Translations under genes and position numbers: made by a program | The notes under the pieces: model-generated | Told to the model about the DNA's origin: nothing | What the model saw: only the letters and a program-made list of their open reading frames with translations | Databases searched by the model: none | DNA from: Mycobacterium sp. 1164966.3 | GTDB lineage: Bacteria; Actinomycetota; Actinomycetes; Mycobacteriales; Mycobacteriaceae | Reading direction: 5' to 3' | Assembly (NCBI RefSeq): GCF_001665395.1 | Contig: NZ_LZSG01000044.1 | Location: 248,001 to 312,000 of the forward strand | DNA: 64,000 bases | Shown here: positions 44,835 to 56,066 of the stretch, in pieces | Position numbering within the stretch: the first letter of the stretch is position 1 | How the letters are laid out: the number at the start of each line of letters is the position of its first letter

Positions 44835-45236
44835 GTGCCCGCCTCCACCGACACATTGCGGATCCTCGTCTACAGCAACAACGTCCAAACCCGCGAACGC
44901 GTGATGCAGGCACTGGGCAAACAACTGCACCCGGAGCTACCCGAGTTGAGCTACGTCGAGGTCGCGACCGGCCCGATGGTGCTGCGCACCATGGACGAGG
45001 GCGGCATCGACTTGGTCATTCTGGACGGCGAGGCCACCCCGACCGGGGGCATGGGAATCGCCAAGCAGCTCAAAGACGAACTCGAGACATGTCCGCCGAT
45101 TTTGGTGCTCACCGGCCGGCCCGACGATGCCTGGCTGGCCACCTGGTCGCGCGCCGAGGCCGCGGTGCCCCATCCCATCGATCCGATTGTGCTGGGCCGC
45201 ACGGTGCTCGGCCTGTTGCGCACGCCCGCGCATTAA
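44835..45236 (+). CDS. Orphan receiver-domain protein
   Basis: The 133-residue protein is a lone response-regulator receiver without an output domain. LRILVYSNNVQTRERVMQAL is the first strand and helix, DLVILDGEATPTGGMG places the likely phosphoacceptor Asp, and PILVLTGRPDD provides the Thr. The usual strand-5 Lys appears replaced (AAVPHPIDP), so phosphotransfer may be atypical. Conserved next to nuo in mycobacteria. Confidence 0.75.
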   Translation: MPASTDTLRILVYSNNVQTRERVMQALGKQLHPELPELSYVEVATGPMVLRTMDEGGIDLVILDGEATPTGGMGIAKQLKDELETCPPILVLTGRPDDAWLATWSRAEAAVPHPIDPIVLGRTVLGLLRTPAH

Positions 45237-45674
45237 CGCGTCACCAGCAATCTGGTCACACACCACTCGTGCACCAAAATTGGGCCGAGCAGCCTAAGTG
45301 CCCGTCACCCCGTCCGTCACATTATTCCCACCAGTCACGGGAAGGGTCGGGTGCGTCGCCTCAGACAAGTGCTAGCGCCCGGCGCTAGCACTTCCCGGAA
45401 ACGACTGGCGGCGGTCCTGCCGGTGCTGAAGTGACACCTGCGACGTCGGGGTAAAGGCTCGGTGCCCCGATAGGGCCGCCGTTTACGCGCGCATCCTGAC
45501 GCCAGGCGGATACGGGGGCGCCCGCAGCCAAAGCCCCACCCCGGGCACGTGCTCCGACGGTCGCGACGCTATGTTGAAGGTCACTGTGACGGCTCTAAGA
45601 CCCGGTCCGTCACAGCAGCCCGGTCACCCGCCCGGCCGCTGCTAAGCGGCCCGTACGACGGATCATGGAGCGAG
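45237..45674. other. Intergenic region before the nuo operon
   Basis: About 440 bases with no convincing gene. It must hold the nuo promoter and contains the perfect 27-bp dyad described at 45367-45393. No tRNA seen. Confidence 0.5.
45367..45393. promoter_or_regulatory. Perfect dyad, 13-bp arms, upstream of nuo
   Basis: AAGTGCTAGCGCC (45367-45379) and GGCGCTAGCACTT (45381-45393) are exact inverted copies around a single C. The site is about 280 bp ahead of nuoA and 130 bp after the receiver gene. It may be an operator for the nuo promoter or the stem of a terminator; no T-run follows. Confidence 0.65.
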
Positions 45675-46052
45675 TTGAACGTCTACATACCCATCCTTGT
45701 ACTGGGAGCGATTGCGACCGCGTTTGCCGTGGGCTCGGTGGCGATCGCCAGCCTGGTCGGCCCATCGCGGTACAACCGGTCCAAGCAGGCCGCTTACGAA
45801 TGCGGGATCGAGCCCACCGACAGCCCGGTCAGCGGTCCGCAGGCGACCAGCGGCCAGCGCTTCCCGGTGAAGTACTACCTGACCGCAATGTTGTTCATCG
45901 TCTTCGACATCGAAATCGTGTTCCTTTACCCCTGGGCTGTCAGTTTCGACGCGCTGGGGATGTTCGCGTTGGTCGAGATGGTGATTTTCATGCTGACGGT
46001 TTTCGTGGCCTACGCCTACGTGTGGCGGCGCGGGGGCCTGACGTGGGATTGA
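45675..46052 (+). CDS. nuoA: NADH-quinone oxidoreductase subunit A
   Basis: A 125-residue membrane subunit of complex I. Start chosen at TTG 45675 ([12 protein letters not shown]), the standard mycobacterial NuoA start, with upstream ATGGAGCG as ribosome-binding site; the frame is open further upstream but the extra residues are not NuoA-like. It has three hydrophobic helices, with the conserved [14 protein letters not shown] in the second. First gene of the 14-gene operon. Confidence 0.93.
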   Translation: MNVYIPILVLGAIATAFAVGSVAIASLVGPSRYNRSKQAAYECGIEPTDSPVSGPQATSGQRFPVKYYLTAMLFIVFDIEIVFLYPWAVSFDALGMFALVEMVIFMLTVFVAYAYVWRRGGLTWD

Positions 46053-46059
46053 GGTAAGC

Positions 46060-46614
46060 ATGGGCCTGGAAGAACAGCTGCCTGGTGGGATTCTGCTGTC
46101 AACTGTCGAGAAGGTGGCGGGCTACGTCCGCAAGAACTCGTTGTGGCCGGCGACGTTCGGGTTGGCCTGCTGTGCGATCGAGATGATGGCCACCGCGGGG
46201 CCGCGCTTCGACCTGGCCCGATTCGGGATGGAGCGGTTCTCCGCCACGCCCCGGCAGGCCGATCTGATGATCGTCGCGGGCCGGGTCAGTCAGAAGATGG
46301 CGCCCGTGTTGCGCCAGATCTATGACCAGATGGCCGAGCCCAAGTGGGTGCTGTCGATGGGCGTGTGCGCTTCGTCGGGTGGCATGTTCAACAACTACGC
46401 GATCGTGCAGGGCGTGGACCATGTTGTCCCGGTGGACATCTACCTGCCCGGCTGCCCTCCGCGCCCGGAGATGTTGCTGTACGCAATCCTCAAGCTGCAC
46501 GAGAAGATTCAGGAAATGCCGTTGGGCGTCAACCGCGAGCAGGCCATCGCCGAGGCCGAGCAGGCGGCACTGGCCGCCCGGCCCACCATCGAGATGCACG
46601 GGTTGCTGCGATGA
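46060..46614 (+). CDS. nuoB: NADH-quinone oxidoreductase subunit B
   Basis: A 184-residue hydrophilic subunit that holds the terminal [4Fe-4S] cluster N2: [28 protein letters not shown] and [10 protein letters not shown] provide the cysteines. It sits at the quinone site. Its stop overlaps the nuoC ATG (ATGA). Confidence 0.97.
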   Translation: MGLEEQLPGGILLSTVEKVAGYVRKNSLWPATFGLACCAIEMMATAGPRFDLARFGMERFSATPRQADLMIVAGRVSQKMAPVLRQIYDQMAEPKWVLSMGVCASSGGMFNNYAIVQGVDHVVPVDIYLPGCPPRPEMLLYAILKLHEKIQEMPLGVNREQAIAEAEQAALAARPTIEMHGLLR

Positions 46615-47324
46615 GCTCGCCCGACCAGGATCCGCAGGAGGCGACCACCCGCGCCGGCTCGACGGCCGAAGTGGTCGACGTTCGCCGCGGCATGTTCGGC
46701 GTCCAGGGCACCGGCGACACTTCCGGTTACGGACGGCTGGTGCGCGAGGTCGCCCTGCCCGGCGGCACCCCACGGCCCTACGGCAGCTATTTCGACGACA
46801 TCGCCGACCGGCTGGCCGAGGCACTCAAGGGCGACGACCTCGAATTCGACGACGCCATCGAGAAAGTCGTGGTGTATCGCGACGAACTGACCCTGCACGT
46901 CCGCCGTGAGCGGCTGGTGCAGGTGGCGCGGCGGCTGCGCGACGAACCGCAGTTGCGCTTCGAACTCTGCCTCGGCGTCAGCGGCGTGCACTACCCGCAC
47001 GAAACCGATCGCGAGCTGCATGCGGTCTACCCCCTACAGTCGATCACCCACAACCGCCGGCTGCGGCTGGAAGTGGCTGCGCCGGACGGTGATCCGCACA
47101 TCCCGTCGCTGTACGACGTCTACCCGACCAACGACTGGCACGAGCGCGAGACCTACGACTTCTTCGGGATCATCTTCGACGGCCATCCGTCGCTGACCCG
47201 AATCGAGATGCCGGATGACTGGCACGGACATCCACAACGCAAGGACTACCCGCTAGGCGGAATTCCAGTGGAATACAAGGGCGCACAGATCCCTCCGCCC
47301 GACGAGCGCAGGGGATATAACTGA
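46611..47324 (+). CDS. nuoC: NADH-quinone oxidoreductase subunit C
   Basis: A 237-residue peripheral arm subunit. Start is the ATG at 46611 overlapping the nuoB stop. [36 protein letters not shown] and the HPQRKDYPL motif are the NuoC signature. It has an N-terminal extension of about 60 residues as in other actinobacteria. Confidence 0.95.
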   Translation: MSSPDQDPQEATTRAGSTAEVVDVRRGMFGVQGTGDTSGYGRLVREVALPGGTPRPYGSYFDDIADRLAEALKGDDLEFDDAIEKVVVYRDELTLHVRRERLVQVARRLRDEPQLRFELCLGVSGVHYPHETDRELHAVYPLQSITHNRRLRLEVAAPDGDPHIPSLYDVYPTNDWHERETYDFFGIIFDGHPSLTRIEMPDDWHGHPQRKDYPLGGIPVEYKGAQIPPPDERRGYN

Positions 47325-48616
47325 TGACCGAAACCGTCGTGGTCGCCGGCGGGCAGGACTGGAACGAGATCGTCGAAGCCGCCCGCAACGCGGATCCCGG
47401 TGAACGCATCGTCGTCAACATGGGCCCCCAGCACCCGTCCACCCACGGCGTGCTGCGCCTGATCCTGGAGATCGAGGGCGAGACGGTCACCGAGGTCCGG
47501 TGCGGAATCGGGTACCTGCACACCGGAATCGAAAAGAACCTGGAGTACCGCTACTGGACCCAGGGCGTCACTTTCGTGACCCGGATGGACTATCTGTCAC
47601 CGTTTTTCAACGAGACGGCCTTCTGCCTCGGCGTGGAGAAGCTGCTCGGCATCACCGAGGAAATACCCGAGCGCGTCAACGTCATCCGAGTGATGATGAT
47701 GGAGCTCAACCGCATCTCCTCGCACCTGGTGGCACTGGCCACCGGCGGCATGGAACTGGGCGCGATGACCGCGATGTTCATCGGCTTCCGCGGGCGCGAG
47801 TACATCCTCAACATCTTCGAACTGATCACCGGTTTGCGGATGAATCACGGTTACATCCGGCCCGGCGGCGTGGCCCAGGACCTGCCACCGGACGCGGTCA
47901 GCAAGATCGCGGATTCCCTCGAGCCGTTGCGGCAATCACTGCGCGACCTCGGCGAACTGCTCAACGAGAACGCCATCTGGAAGGCGCGCACCCAGGACAT
48001 CGGTTACCTGGACCTCGAGGGATGCATGGCGCTGGGCATCACCGGCCCGATCCTGCGGTCGACCGGGTTGCCGCACGACCTGCGCAAGAGCGAACCCTAT
48101 TGCGGCTACGAGAACTACGAATTCGACGTGATAACCGACGAGGGCTGTGATGCCTACGGGCGCTACATCATTCGCGTCAAAGAAATGTGGGAGTCGCTAA
48201 AGATCGTCGAGCAGTGCCTGGACAAGTTGCGGCCCGGCCCCACCATGATCGAGGACCGCAAGATCGCTTGGCCGGCCGACCTGAAGGTGGGTCCCGACGG
48301 CATGGGCAACTCGCCCGAGCACATCGCCAAGATCATGGGCAGCTCGATGGAGGCGCTGATTCATCACTTCAAGCTGGTGACCGAGGGCATTCGGGTACCG
48401 CCGGGCCAGGTTTACGTGGCGGTCGAATCACCGCGCGGAGAACTCGGCGTGCACATGGTCAGCGACGGCGGGACCCGCCCCTACCGGGTGCACTACCGCG
48501 ATCCCTCGTTCACCAACCTGCAGGCGGTCGCCGCGATGTGTGAGGGCGGGATGGTGGCCGACTTGATCACCGCGGTCGCCAGCATCGACCCGGTGATGGG
48601 CGGGGTGGATCGATGA
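47324..48616 (+). CDS. nuoD: NADH-quinone oxidoreductase subunit D
   Basis: The 430-residue 49-kDa-type subunit. [21 protein letters not shown] gives the His-loop of the quinone site (for example [10 protein letters not shown]), and [14 protein letters not shown] and [13 protein letters not shown] are present further on. Its ATG overlaps the nuoC stop by 1 bp. Confidence 0.97.
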   Translation: MTETVVVAGGQDWNEIVEAARNADPGERIVVNMGPQHPSTHGVLRLILEIEGETVTEVRCGIGYLHTGIEKNLEYRYWTQGVTFVTRMDYLSPFFNETAFCLGVEKLLGITEEIPERVNVIRVMMMELNRISSHLVALATGGMELGAMTAMFIGFRGREYILNIFELITGLRMNHGYIRPGGVAQDLPPDAVSKIADSLEPLRQSLRDLGELLNENAIWKARTQDIGYLDLEGCMALGITGPILRSTGLPHDLRKSEPYCGYENYEFDVITDEGCDAYGRYIIRVKEMWESLKIVEQCLDKLRPGPTMIEDRKIAWPADLKVGPDGMGNSPEHIAKIMGSSMEALIHHFKLVTEGIRVPPGQVYVAVESPRGELGVHMVSDGGTRPYRVHYRDPSFTNLQAVAAMCEGGMVADLITAVASIDPVMGGVDR

Positions 48617-49392
48617 CCGGACCGCAAGGACAGCCGGTGTTCATCCGGCTGGGCCCGCCGCCTGATGAGCCCAACCAGTTCGTGGTCGAGGGTGCCCCGC
48701 AGTCCTATCCGCCCGACGTGCGGGCACGGCTGGAGGTCGATGCCAAGGAGATCATGGGCCGCTACCCCAGCAAGCGGTCGGCGCTGCTGCCGCTGCTGCA
48801 TCTGGTGCAGTCCGAGGACTCCTATCTGACGCCGGCCGGTTTGGAGTTCTGCTCCGACCTCCTTGGACTGACCGGGGCCGAGGTTTCGGCGGTGGCCAGC
48901 TTCTACTCCATGTACCGGCGCGGCCCCACCGGTAATTACCTGGTCGGCGTCTGCACCAACACGCTGTGCGCCGTGATGGGCGGCGACGCCATCTTCGAAA
49001 GCCTCAAGGACCATCTCGGCATCGGCAACGACGAGACGACCGACGACGGAACCGTCACCCTGCAGCACATCGAATGCAATGCCGCCTGCGACTACGCACC
49101 GGTGGTGATGGTGAACTGGGAATTCTTCGACAACCAGACCCCGGAGTCCGCGCGCGAACTCGTCGACTCGCTGCGTTCCGGCGACCCCAAGAATCCCACC
49201 CGCGGCGCTCCGCTGTGTGCCTTCCGGGAGACGTCACGCATCCTGGCCGGCTTACCCGACCCACGGCCCGACCAGGGCCAGGGCGGCGCGGGTACGGCCA
49301 CGCTGGCCGGACTGCGGGTCGCGCAGGAAAACGGCATGGAGGCACCCGAGCCACCGACGGCGCCGGAGACCACCTCGCAGGAGCAGTCATGA
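48613..49392 (+). CDS. nuoE: NADH-quinone oxidoreductase subunit E
   Basis: A 259-residue subunit with the [2Fe-2S] cluster N1a: [15 protein letters not shown] and [14 protein letters not shown] supply the four cysteines. There is an extra Pro/Gly-rich C-terminal tail, usual for mycobacteria. Its ATG overlaps the nuoD stop and its TGA overlaps the nuoF start. Confidence 0.95.
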   Translation: MTGPQGQPVFIRLGPPPDEPNQFVVEGAPQSYPPDVRARLEVDAKEIMGRYPSKRSALLPLLHLVQSEDSYLTPAGLEFCSDLLGLTGAEVSAVASFYSMYRRGPTGNYLVGVCTNTLCAVMGGDAIFESLKDHLGIGNDETTDDGTVTLQHIECNAACDYAPVVMVNWEFFDNQTPESARELVDSLRSGDPKNPTRGAPLCAFRETSRILAGLPDPRPDQGQGGAGTATLAGLRVAQENGMEAPEPPTAPETTSQEQS

Positions 49393-50714
49393 GCGGCCAG
49401 GCCACCCCGCTGACCCCGGTGATCACCCGCTACTGGGACGACCCCGAGTCGTGGTCGCTGGCGACCTATCAACGCCATGACGGCTATAAGGGCATGGCGA
49501 AGGCCCTGGACATGGAACCCGACGAGGTGCTGGGCACCGTCAAGGACTCCGGGCTGCGCGGGCGCGGCGGCGCGGGATTCTCGACCGGGACGAAGTGGTC
49601 GTTCATCCCGCAGGGCGACACCGGCCCCGCCGCCAAGCCGCACTACCTGGTGGTCAACGCCGACGAGTCGGAACCCGGTACGTGCAAAGACATTCCGCTG
49701 ATGCTGGCAACGCCGCATGTGCTCATCGAAGGCGTCATCATCGCCTCCTACGCGATCCGGGCCAACCACGCCTTCATCTACGTGCGCGGCGAGGTGCTGC
49801 CGGTGCTGCGCCGCCTGCAGAACGCGGTGGCCGAGGCGTATCAGGCCGGCTTCCTGGGCCGCGATATCAACGGTTCGGGCTTCGACCTGGAGCTCGTGGT
49901 GCATGCCGGTGCCGGCGCCTACATCTGCGGCGAGGAAACCGCGCTGCTCGACTCGCTGGAGGGCCGGCGCGGCCAGCCGCGGCTGCGGCCGCCCTTCCCC
50001 GCCGTGGCCGGCCTGTACGGCTGCCCGACGGTGATCAACAACGTCGAGACCATCGCCAGCGTGCCGCCGATCATCCTCTACGGCGTCGACTGGTTCCGGT
50101 CCATGGGCAGCGAGAAATCGCCTGGCTTCACGCTGTATTCGCTGTCCGGACACGTCACCCGCCCGGGCCAGTACGAGGCCCCGCTGGGCATCACCTTGCG
50201 CGAGCTGCTCGACTACGCCGGCGGCGTGCGCGCCGGGCATCGGCTCAAGTTCTGGACACCGGGAGGATCGTCGACGCCGCTGCTCACCGACGAGCACCTC
50301 GACGTCCCGCTGGACTACGAGGGGGTCGGCGCTGCCGGCTCCATGCTGGGCACCAAGGCGCTGGAGATTTTCGACGAGACCACCTGCGTGGTGCGCGCGG
50401 TGCGCCGCTGGACCGAGTTCTACGCGCACGAGTCCTGCGGTAAATGCACACCGTGCCGGGAGGGCACCTTCTGGCTGGACAAGATCTACGAGCGGCTGGA
50501 AACCGGCAAGGGCACCCACGAAGACATCGACAAGCTGTCGGACATCGCCGACGCCATCTTGGGAAAGTCGTTCTGCGCGTTGGGCGATGGTGCCGCCAGC
50601 CCGGTTATGTCATCGATCGAGTACTTCCGCGACGAGTACGTCGCGCACGTCGAAGGAGGCGGCTGCCCGTTCGACCCCCGAGACTCCATGCTGACGCCGA
50701 ACGGAAAGGCTTGA
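49389..50714 (+). CDS. nuoF: NADH-quinone oxidoreductase subunit F (NADH-binding)
   Basis: A 441-residue subunit that binds NADH and [18 protein letters not shown], the FMN site [15 protein letters not shown], and a [4Fe-4S] cluster in [16 protein letters not shown]. Start at ATG 49389 in the nuoE stop. Forms the electron input module with NuoE and NuoG. Confidence 0.97.
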   Translation: MSGQATPLTPVITRYWDDPESWSLATYQRHDGYKGMAKALDMEPDEVLGTVKDSGLRGRGGAGFSTGTKWSFIPQGDTGPAAKPHYLVVNADESEPGTCKDIPLMLATPHVLIEGVIIASYAIRANHAFIYVRGEVLPVLRRLQNAVAEAYQAGFLGRDINGSGFDLELVVHAGAGAYICGEETALLDSLEGRRGQPRLRPPFPAVAGLYGCPTVINNVETIASVPPIILYGVDWFRSMGSEKSPGFTLYSLSGHVTRPGQYEAPLGITLRELLDYAGGVRAGHRLKFWTPGGSSTPLLTDEHLDVPLDYEGVGAAGSMLGTKALEIFDETTCVVRAVRRWTEFYAHESCGKCTPCREGTFWLDKIYERLETGKGTHEDIDKLSDIADAILGKSFCALGDGAASPVMSSIEYFRDEYVAHVEGGGCPFDPRDSMLTPNGKA

Positions 50715-50722
50715 CCCCGAAG

Positions 50723-53149
50723 ATGACCAGCACTTCTGGTGCGGCGAAAACCGAAACCGATGACGGCGTCAGCCAGCCGGAAATGGTGGCGCTGACCATC
50801 GACGGCGTCGAGATCAGCGTTCCCAAAGGGACTTTGGTGATCCGCGCGGCCGAGTTGATGGGCATCCAGATCCCCAGGTTCTGCGACCATCCACTGCTCG
50901 ACCCGGTCGGAGCGTGCCGTCAGTGCCTGGTCGAGGTCGAGGGCCAGCGCAAACCGCTGGCGTCGTGCACTACCGTCTGCACCGACGACATGGTGGTGCG
51001 CACCCAGCTCACCTCGGAGGCCGCCGACAAGGCCCAGCACGGCGTGATGGAACTGCTGCTGATCAACCATCCGCTGGACTGCCCGATGTGCGACAAGGGC
51101 GGCGAATGCCCGTTGCAGAACCAGGCAATGTCCAACGGCCGCGCCGATTCTCGCTTCACCGACGTCAAGCGCACGTTCGCCAAACCGATCAATATTTCGT
51201 CGCAGGTGCTGCTGGACCGCGAACGCTGCATTCTCTGCGCGCGCTGCACCCGGTTCTCCGAGCAGATCGCCGGAGACCCCTTCATCGACATGCAGGAACG
51301 TGGTGCGTTGCAGCAGGTCGGCATTTACGCCAACGAGCCGTTCGACTCCTACTTCTCCGGCAACACCGTGCAAATCTGCCCGGTGGGGGCGCTGACCGGC
51401 ACCGCTTACCGGTTCCGGGCCCGCCCGTTCGACCTGGTATCCAGCCCCAGCGTCTGCGAGCACTGCGCCTCCGGTTGCGCGCAGCGCACCGACCACCGTC
51501 GTGGCAAGGTGTTGCGCCGCCTCGCCGGCGACGACCCCGAAGTCAACGAGGAGTGGAACTGCGACAAGGGCCGGTGGGCTTTCACGTATGCAACCCAGCC
51601 CGACGTGATCACCACTCCCCTCATCCGGGACGCTGACGGTTCGTTGCAACCAGCGTCGTGGGCCCACGCCATGGCGATCGCGGCGCAAGGACTTGCGTCC
51701 GCGCGCGGGCGCAGCGGTGTGCTGGTCGGCGGACGCGTCACCTGGGAGGATGCCTACGCCTACGCCAAATTCGCCCGAATCGTGTTGGACACCAACGACA
51801 TCGACTTCCGGGCCCGTCCGCACTCGGCCGAGGAAGCCGACTTCCTGACGGCCCGCATAGCCGGCCGGCCGGTGACCGTCAGCTACGCCGACCTGGAATC
51901 GGCCCCGGTGGTAGTGCTGGTGGGCTTTGAGCCGGAAGAGGAATCGCCGATCGTGTTCCTGCGGCTGCGCAAGGCGGTCCGCAAACACAAGTTGCCGGTG
52001 TACGCGGTCGCACCGTTTGCCGCCCGCTCGCTGACCAAGATGTCCGGGCGGCTGATCAAGACCGCTCCCGGCGGCGAGCCGTCCACGCTGGACGGACTCG
52101 CCACCGGCGAAGTAGGTGACCTGCTGGCCAAGGCCGGCGCGGTCATCATGGTCGGGGAACGGTTGGCCACGGTGCCCGGCGGACTGTCCGCCGCGGCACG
52201 CCTGGCCGACGCCACCGGGGCCCGGCTGGCGTGGGTGCCACGGCGGGCCGGTGAGCGGGGAGCGCTGGAGGCCGGCGCGCTGCCGACGCTGCTGCCCGGC
52301 GGCCGTCCACTGTCCGACGACGCTGCCCGCGCTCAGGTCAGCGCCGCGTGGCACGTCTCCGAATTGCCTTCCGCCGCTGGACGTGACGCCGACGGCATCC
52401 TGGCCGCAGCCACTGACGGCAGCCTGGGCGCGCTGCTGGTCGGCGGCGTGGAACCGGCCGACTTCGCCGACCCGGACGCGGTGCTGGCCGCACTGGACGC
52501 CGCAGGCTTCGTGGTCAGCCTGGAGCTGCGGCACAGTGCCGTCACCGAGCGCGCCGACGTGGTATTCCCGGTTGCGCCGACAACGCAGAAGGCCGGCACC
52601 TTCCTCAACTGGGAGGGTCGCTACCGCGGCTTCACCCCCGCCCTGCGTGGCACCACCCAGCAAGCCGCCCAGTCGGACCACCGCGTGCTCGACGCGCTGG
52701 CCGACGAAATGGGCGTCTACTTGGGCTTCTCCACCTACGAGACGGCCCACCAGGAGCTGTCCGCACTGGGCCCCTGGGACGGCGAACACGCCGCGAGCCC
52801 GCAAGTCGCCGCCCCCGAACCGGCCCAACCCGAGTCCGGCGAGGCAGTGTTGACCGGCTGGCGGCAGCTACTCGACGACGGCCGGCTGCAGGACGGCGAG
52901 CCGCATTTGGCCGGTACCGCGCGGGCGCCGATCGTGCGGTTGTCGGCCGACACCGCGGCCGAGATCGGTGCCACCGACGGAGACGAGGTCACGGTCAGCA
53001 CGGCACGCGGCTCGATCACCTTGCCGCTGGCCATCACCGACATGCCGGACCGAGTGGTGTGGCTGCCGCTGAACTCACCGGGCTCGGCGGTACACCGGCA
53101 ACTGGGCGCGGCACTGGGCAGCGTCGTGCAGATCGGGGTGGGCTCATGA
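50723..53149 (+). CDS. nuoG: NADH-quinone oxidoreductase subunit G
   Basis: The 808-residue iron-sulfur subunit. [2Fe-2S] ligands are in [22 protein letters not shown] and SCTTVC; three Cys and a His in [20 protein letters not shown]; [4Fe-4S] in [12 protein letters not shown]; and a further cluster [13 protein letters not shown]. The C-terminal molybdopterin-oxidoreductase-like part has lost cofactor binding in the family. ATG at 50723 is preferred; a TTG at 50711 in the nuoF stop is an alternative. Confidence 0.95.
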   Translation: MTSTSGAAKTETDDGVSQPEMVALTIDGVEISVPKGTLVIRAAELMGIQIPRFCDHPLLDPVGACRQCLVEVEGQRKPLASCTTVCTDDMVVRTQLTSEAADKAQHGVMELLLINHPLDCPMCDKGGECPLQNQAMSNGRADSRFTDVKRTFAKPINISSQVLLDRERCILCARCTRFSEQIAGDPFIDMQERGALQQVGIYANEPFDSYFSGNTVQICPVGALTGTAYRFRARPFDLVSSPSVCEHCASGCAQRTDHRRGKVLRRLAGDDPEVNEEWNCDKGRWAFTYATQPDVITTPLIRDADGSLQPASWAHAMAIAAQGLASARGRSGVLVGGRVTWEDAYAYAKFARIVLDTNDIDFRARPHSAEEADFLTARIAGRPVTVSYADLESAPVVVLVGFEPEEESPIVFLRLRKAVRKHKLPVYAVAPFAARSLTKMSGRLIKTAPGGEPSTLDGLATGEVGDLLAKAGAVIMVGERLATVPGGLSAAARLADATGARLAWVPRRAGERGALEAGALPTLLPGGRPLSDDAARAQVSAAWHVSELPSAAGRDADGILAAATDGSLGALLVGGVEPADFADPDAVLAALDAAGFVVSLELRHSAVTERADVVFPVAPTTQKAGTFLNWEGRYRGFTPALRGTTQQAAQSDHRVLDALADEMGVYLGFSTYETAHQELSALGPWDGEHAASPQVAAPEPAQPESGEAVLTGWRQLLDDGRLQDGEPHLAGTARAPIVRLSADTAAEIGATDGDEVTVSTARGSITLPLAITDMPDRVVWLPLNSPGSAVHRQLGAALGSVVQIGVGS

Positions 53150-54405
53150 ACCTCAAGGCTTTTGGACACGACACCTGGTGGCTGGTGCTGGGCAAGTCGC
53201 TGGCCATCTTCGTCTTCCTGATGCTGACGGTGCTGGTGGCGATCCTGGCCGAACGCAAGCTGCTGGGCCGGATGCAGCTGCGGCCAGGCCCCAACCGGGT
53301 AGGTCCGAAAGGTGCCCTGCAAAGCCTGGCCGACGGCATCAAGCTGGCGCTGAAGGAGAGCATCACTCCCTTTGGCATCGATAAATTCGTTTACTTTGCG
53401 GCACCGGTCATTTCGGTGATTCCCGCGTTCACCGCCTTCGCGTTCATCCCGTTCGGTCCCGAGGTGTCCGTGTTCGGCCACCGCACGCCGCTTCAGCTGA
53501 CGGACCTGCCGGTCGCGGTGCTGTTCATCCTGGGCCTGTCGGCGATCGGGGTATACGGCATCGTGCTGGGCGGGTGGGCGTCGGGCTCCACCTACCCGCT
53601 GTTGGGCGGCGTGCGCTCCACCGCGCAGGTCATCTCCTACGAAGTCGCGATGGGGTTGTCGTTCGCGACGGTGTTCCTGTTCGCCGGCACCATGTCGACG
53701 TCGAAGCTGGTGTCCGCGCAGAACGGCGTCTGGTACGTCTTCCTGTTGCTGCCGTCGTTCGTGGTCTATCTGGTCTCCATGGTCGGCGAAACCAACCGGG
53801 CGCCATTCGATTTGCCGGAAGCCGAGGGTGAGCTGGTCGCGGGTTTCCACACCGAGTACTCGTCGCTGAAGTTCGCGATGTTCATGCTGGCCGAATACGT
53901 CAACATGACAACGGTTTCGGCGTTGGCCGCAACCATGTTCCTCGGCGGCTGGCACGCGCCCTGGCCGCTGAACATGTGGGCAGGAGCCAACACCGGCTGG
54001 TGGCCGCTGCTGTGGTTCGTCGCCAAGGTATGGACCTTCATGTTCATGTACTTCTGGCTGCGGGCAACCTTGCCCCGGCTGCGTTACGACCAGTTCATGG
54101 CGCTGGGCTGGAAACTGCTGATCCCGGTCTCGCTGGTCTGGGTGATGATCGCAGCGGTCATCCGCACGATGCGCAATCAGGGCTACCAGCATTGGACCCT
54201 GCTGCTGGTGATCAGCAGCATCGTCGTTGCCACTGCGCTGGTGTTCTCGCTGCGCAGGCCGTTCAGCGCACCCAGTCCGCGCGCCCGGGCGCGGGCACAG
54301 GCCAAGCAGCGCCGAGACAGTGCCGAAAGCCTCAGCGCCGCACCGGCATTCCCGACACCGCCGCTGCCGGCGCAACAAGTGAGCAAGGAGACAGTAGGTG
54401 CCTAA
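53146..54405 (+). CDS. nuoH: NADH-quinone oxidoreductase subunit H
   Basis: A 419-residue membrane subunit with about eight helices that forms the quinone chamber. Conserved loops [19 protein letters not shown] and [23 protein letters not shown] are present. A basic cytoplasmic tail of about 55 residues is an actinobacterial extension. ATG overlaps the nuoG stop. Confidence 0.97.
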   Translation: MNLKAFGHDTWWLVLGKSLAIFVFLMLTVLVAILAERKLLGRMQLRPGPNRVGPKGALQSLADGIKLALKESITPFGIDKFVYFAAPVISVIPAFTAFAFIPFGPEVSVFGHRTPLQLTDLPVAVLFILGLSAIGVYGIVLGGWASGSTYPLLGGVRSTAQVISYEVAMGLSFATVFLFAGTMSTSKLVSAQNGVWYVFLLLPSFVVYLVSMVGETNRAPFDLPEAEGELVAGFHTEYSSLKFAMFMLAEYVNMTTVSALAATMFLGGWHAPWPLNMWAGANTGWWPLLWFVAKVWTFMFMYFWLRATLPRLRYDQFMALGWKLLIPVSLVWVMIAAVIRTMRNQGYQHWTLLLVISSIVVATALVFSLRRPFSAPSPRARARAQAKQRRDSAESLSAAPAFPTPPLPAQQVSKETVGA

Positions 54406-54949
54406 GTTCCTGGACGCCGTAGCAGGCTTCGGCGTGACGTTCGGATCGATGTTCAAAAAGACCATTACCGAGGAGTATCCCGAGAAGCCGGGTCCGGTCG
54501 CGCCGCGCTACCACGGCCGTCACCAGCTCAATCGGTACCCCGACGGCCTGGAAAAATGCATCGGCTGCGAATTGTGCGCCTGGGCGTGCCCGGCCGACGC
54601 CATCTACGTCGAAGGCGCGGACAACACCGAGGAGCAACGGTTTTCGCCGGGCGAACGCTACGGGCGGGTGTACCAGATCAACTATCTGCGTTGCATCGGC
54701 TGCGGCCTGTGCATCGAGGCCTGCCCGACCCGGGCGCTGACCATGACCAACAACTACGAGATGGCCGACGACAACCGCGCGGACCTGATCTACGAAAAGG
54801 ACCGGCTGCTGGCCCCGCTGGAGCCGGAGATGACCGCGCCGCCGCATCCCAGAGCTCCGGGCGCCACCGATAAGGACTACTACCTGGGCAACGTGACCGC
54901 ACAGGGCTTGCGCGAGACGCAAAGCGCCCAAGCCGGAGAAACCCCGTGA
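54398..54949 (+). CDS. nuoI: NADH-quinone oxidoreductase subunit I
   Basis: A 183-residue 8-iron ferredoxin-type subunit: [15 protein letters not shown] and [15 protein letters not shown] bind clusters N6a and N6b. GTG start at 54398 overlaps the nuoH end by 8 bp; an AAGGAGAC sits ahead of it. Confidence 0.97.
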   Translation: MPKFLDAVAGFGVTFGSMFKKTITEEYPEKPGPVAPRYHGRHQLNRYPDGLEKCIGCELCAWACPADAIYVEGADNTEEQRFSPGERYGRVYQINYLRCIGCGLCIEACPTRALTMTNNYEMADDNRADLIYEKDRLLAPLEPEMTAPPHPRAPGATDKDYYLGNVTAQGLRETQSAQAGETP

Positions 54950-55761
54950 TCGCGACACTTGCCACAGACGTCATCGTCCGCACCTCCACCGGTGAAGCCG
55001 TGGCGTTCTGGGTGCTGGGCGCGGTGGCGCTGATCGGGGCGATCGGCGTGGTGCTTTCGGTCAACGCCGTCTACTCGGCGATGTTCCTGGCTATGACGAT
55101 GATCGTGTTGGCTGTGTTCTACATGGTCCAGGACGCGTTGTTCCTGGGCGTCGTTCAGGTCGTGGTCTACACCGGCGCGGTCATGATGCTGTTTCTGTTC
55201 GTGCTGATGCTCATCGGCGTGGATTCGGCGGAGTCATTGAAGGAAACGCTGCGCGGACAGCGTGTCGCCGGGGTGCTGACCGGGGTCGGGTTCGGCGTCC
55301 TGCTCATCGCCACCATCGGCAACGTGGGAGCCGGTGGATTCGTCGGACTGACCACCGCGAACGCCAACGGCAATGTCGAAGGGCTGGCGGCGCTGATCTT
55401 TTCGCGTTACCTGTGGGCGTTCGAGTTGACCAGCGCGCTGCTGATCGCCGCCGCGGTGGGCGCGATGGTGCTGGCCCACCGGGAACGTTTCGAGCGCCGC
55501 AAAACCCAGCGCGAACTCTCGCAGGAGCGGTTCCGCTCCGGCGGGCGGCCGACTCCGCTGCCCAATCCCGGTGTCTACGCGCGCCAGAACGCGGTCGACG
55601 TGGCCGCGCTGCTCCCCGACGGCTCCTACTCGGGATTGTCCGTCTCGAAGATTCTGCGCGTCCGCGGCGCCGACGGCGTGGAAGTGGAGGCCACTCCGCA
55701 GGCTGAATCGGACACCGGGGCCGAACCGGATCGCCAACCCGTGCAGGGCGGTGCCTCGTGA
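54946..55761 (+). CDS. nuoJ: NADH-quinone oxidoreductase subunit J
   Basis: A 271-residue membrane subunit with five helices, including the conserved [21 protein letters not shown] hydrophilic C-terminal extension of about 80 residues beyond the last helix is typical of mycobacterial NuoJ. GTG start in the nuoI stop. Confidence 0.95.
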   Translation: MIATLATDVIVRTSTGEAVAFWVLGAVALIGAIGVVLSVNAVYSAMFLAMTMIVLAVFYMVQDALFLGVVQVVVYTGAVMMLFLFVLMLIGVDSAESLKETLRGQRVAGVLTGVGFGVLLIATIGNVGAGGFVGLTTANANGNVEGLAALIFSRYLWAFELTSALLIAAAVGAMVLAHRERFERRKTQRELSQERFRSGGRPTPLPNPGVYARQNAVDVAALLPDGSYSGLSVSKILRVRGADGVEVEATPQAESDTGAEPDRQPVQGGAS

Positions 55762-56057
55762 ATCCGGCTAATTACCTTTATCTTTCGGCGCTGTTGTTCA
55801 CCATCGGGGCCGCCGGCGTGCTGTTGCGCCGCAACGCCATCGTGATGTTCATGTGCGTGGAGCTGATGCTCAACGCCGTCAACCTGGCGTTCGTCACCTT
55901 CGCCCGGATGCACGGGCACCTGGACGGCCAGATGATCGCGTTCTTCACGATGGTGGTCGCCGCCTGCGAGGTCGTCGTCGGCCTGGCCATCATCATGACG
56001 ATTTTCCGTGCCCGTAAATCGGCGTCCGTCGACGACGCGAACCTACTCAAAGGCTAA
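55758..56057 (+). CDS. nuoK: NADH-quinone oxidoreductase subunit K
   Basis: A 99-residue three-helix subunit. Conserved glutamates of the proton path are in [16 protein letters not shown] and [14 protein letters not shown] start overlaps the nuoJ stop. Confidence 0.97.
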   Translation: MNPANYLYLSALLFTIGAAGVLLRRNAIVMFMCVELMLNAVNLAFVTFARMHGHLDGQMIAFFTMVVAACEVVVGLAIIMTIFRARKSASVDDANLLKG

Positions 56058-56066
56058 GAACGCCAG

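Noticed and set aside
45367-45393. CIRCE (HrcA) heat-shock element
   Set aside because: CIRCE has CTAGCACTC then GAGTGCTAG with a 9-base spacer. Here the arms are in the opposite order and the spacer is one base.
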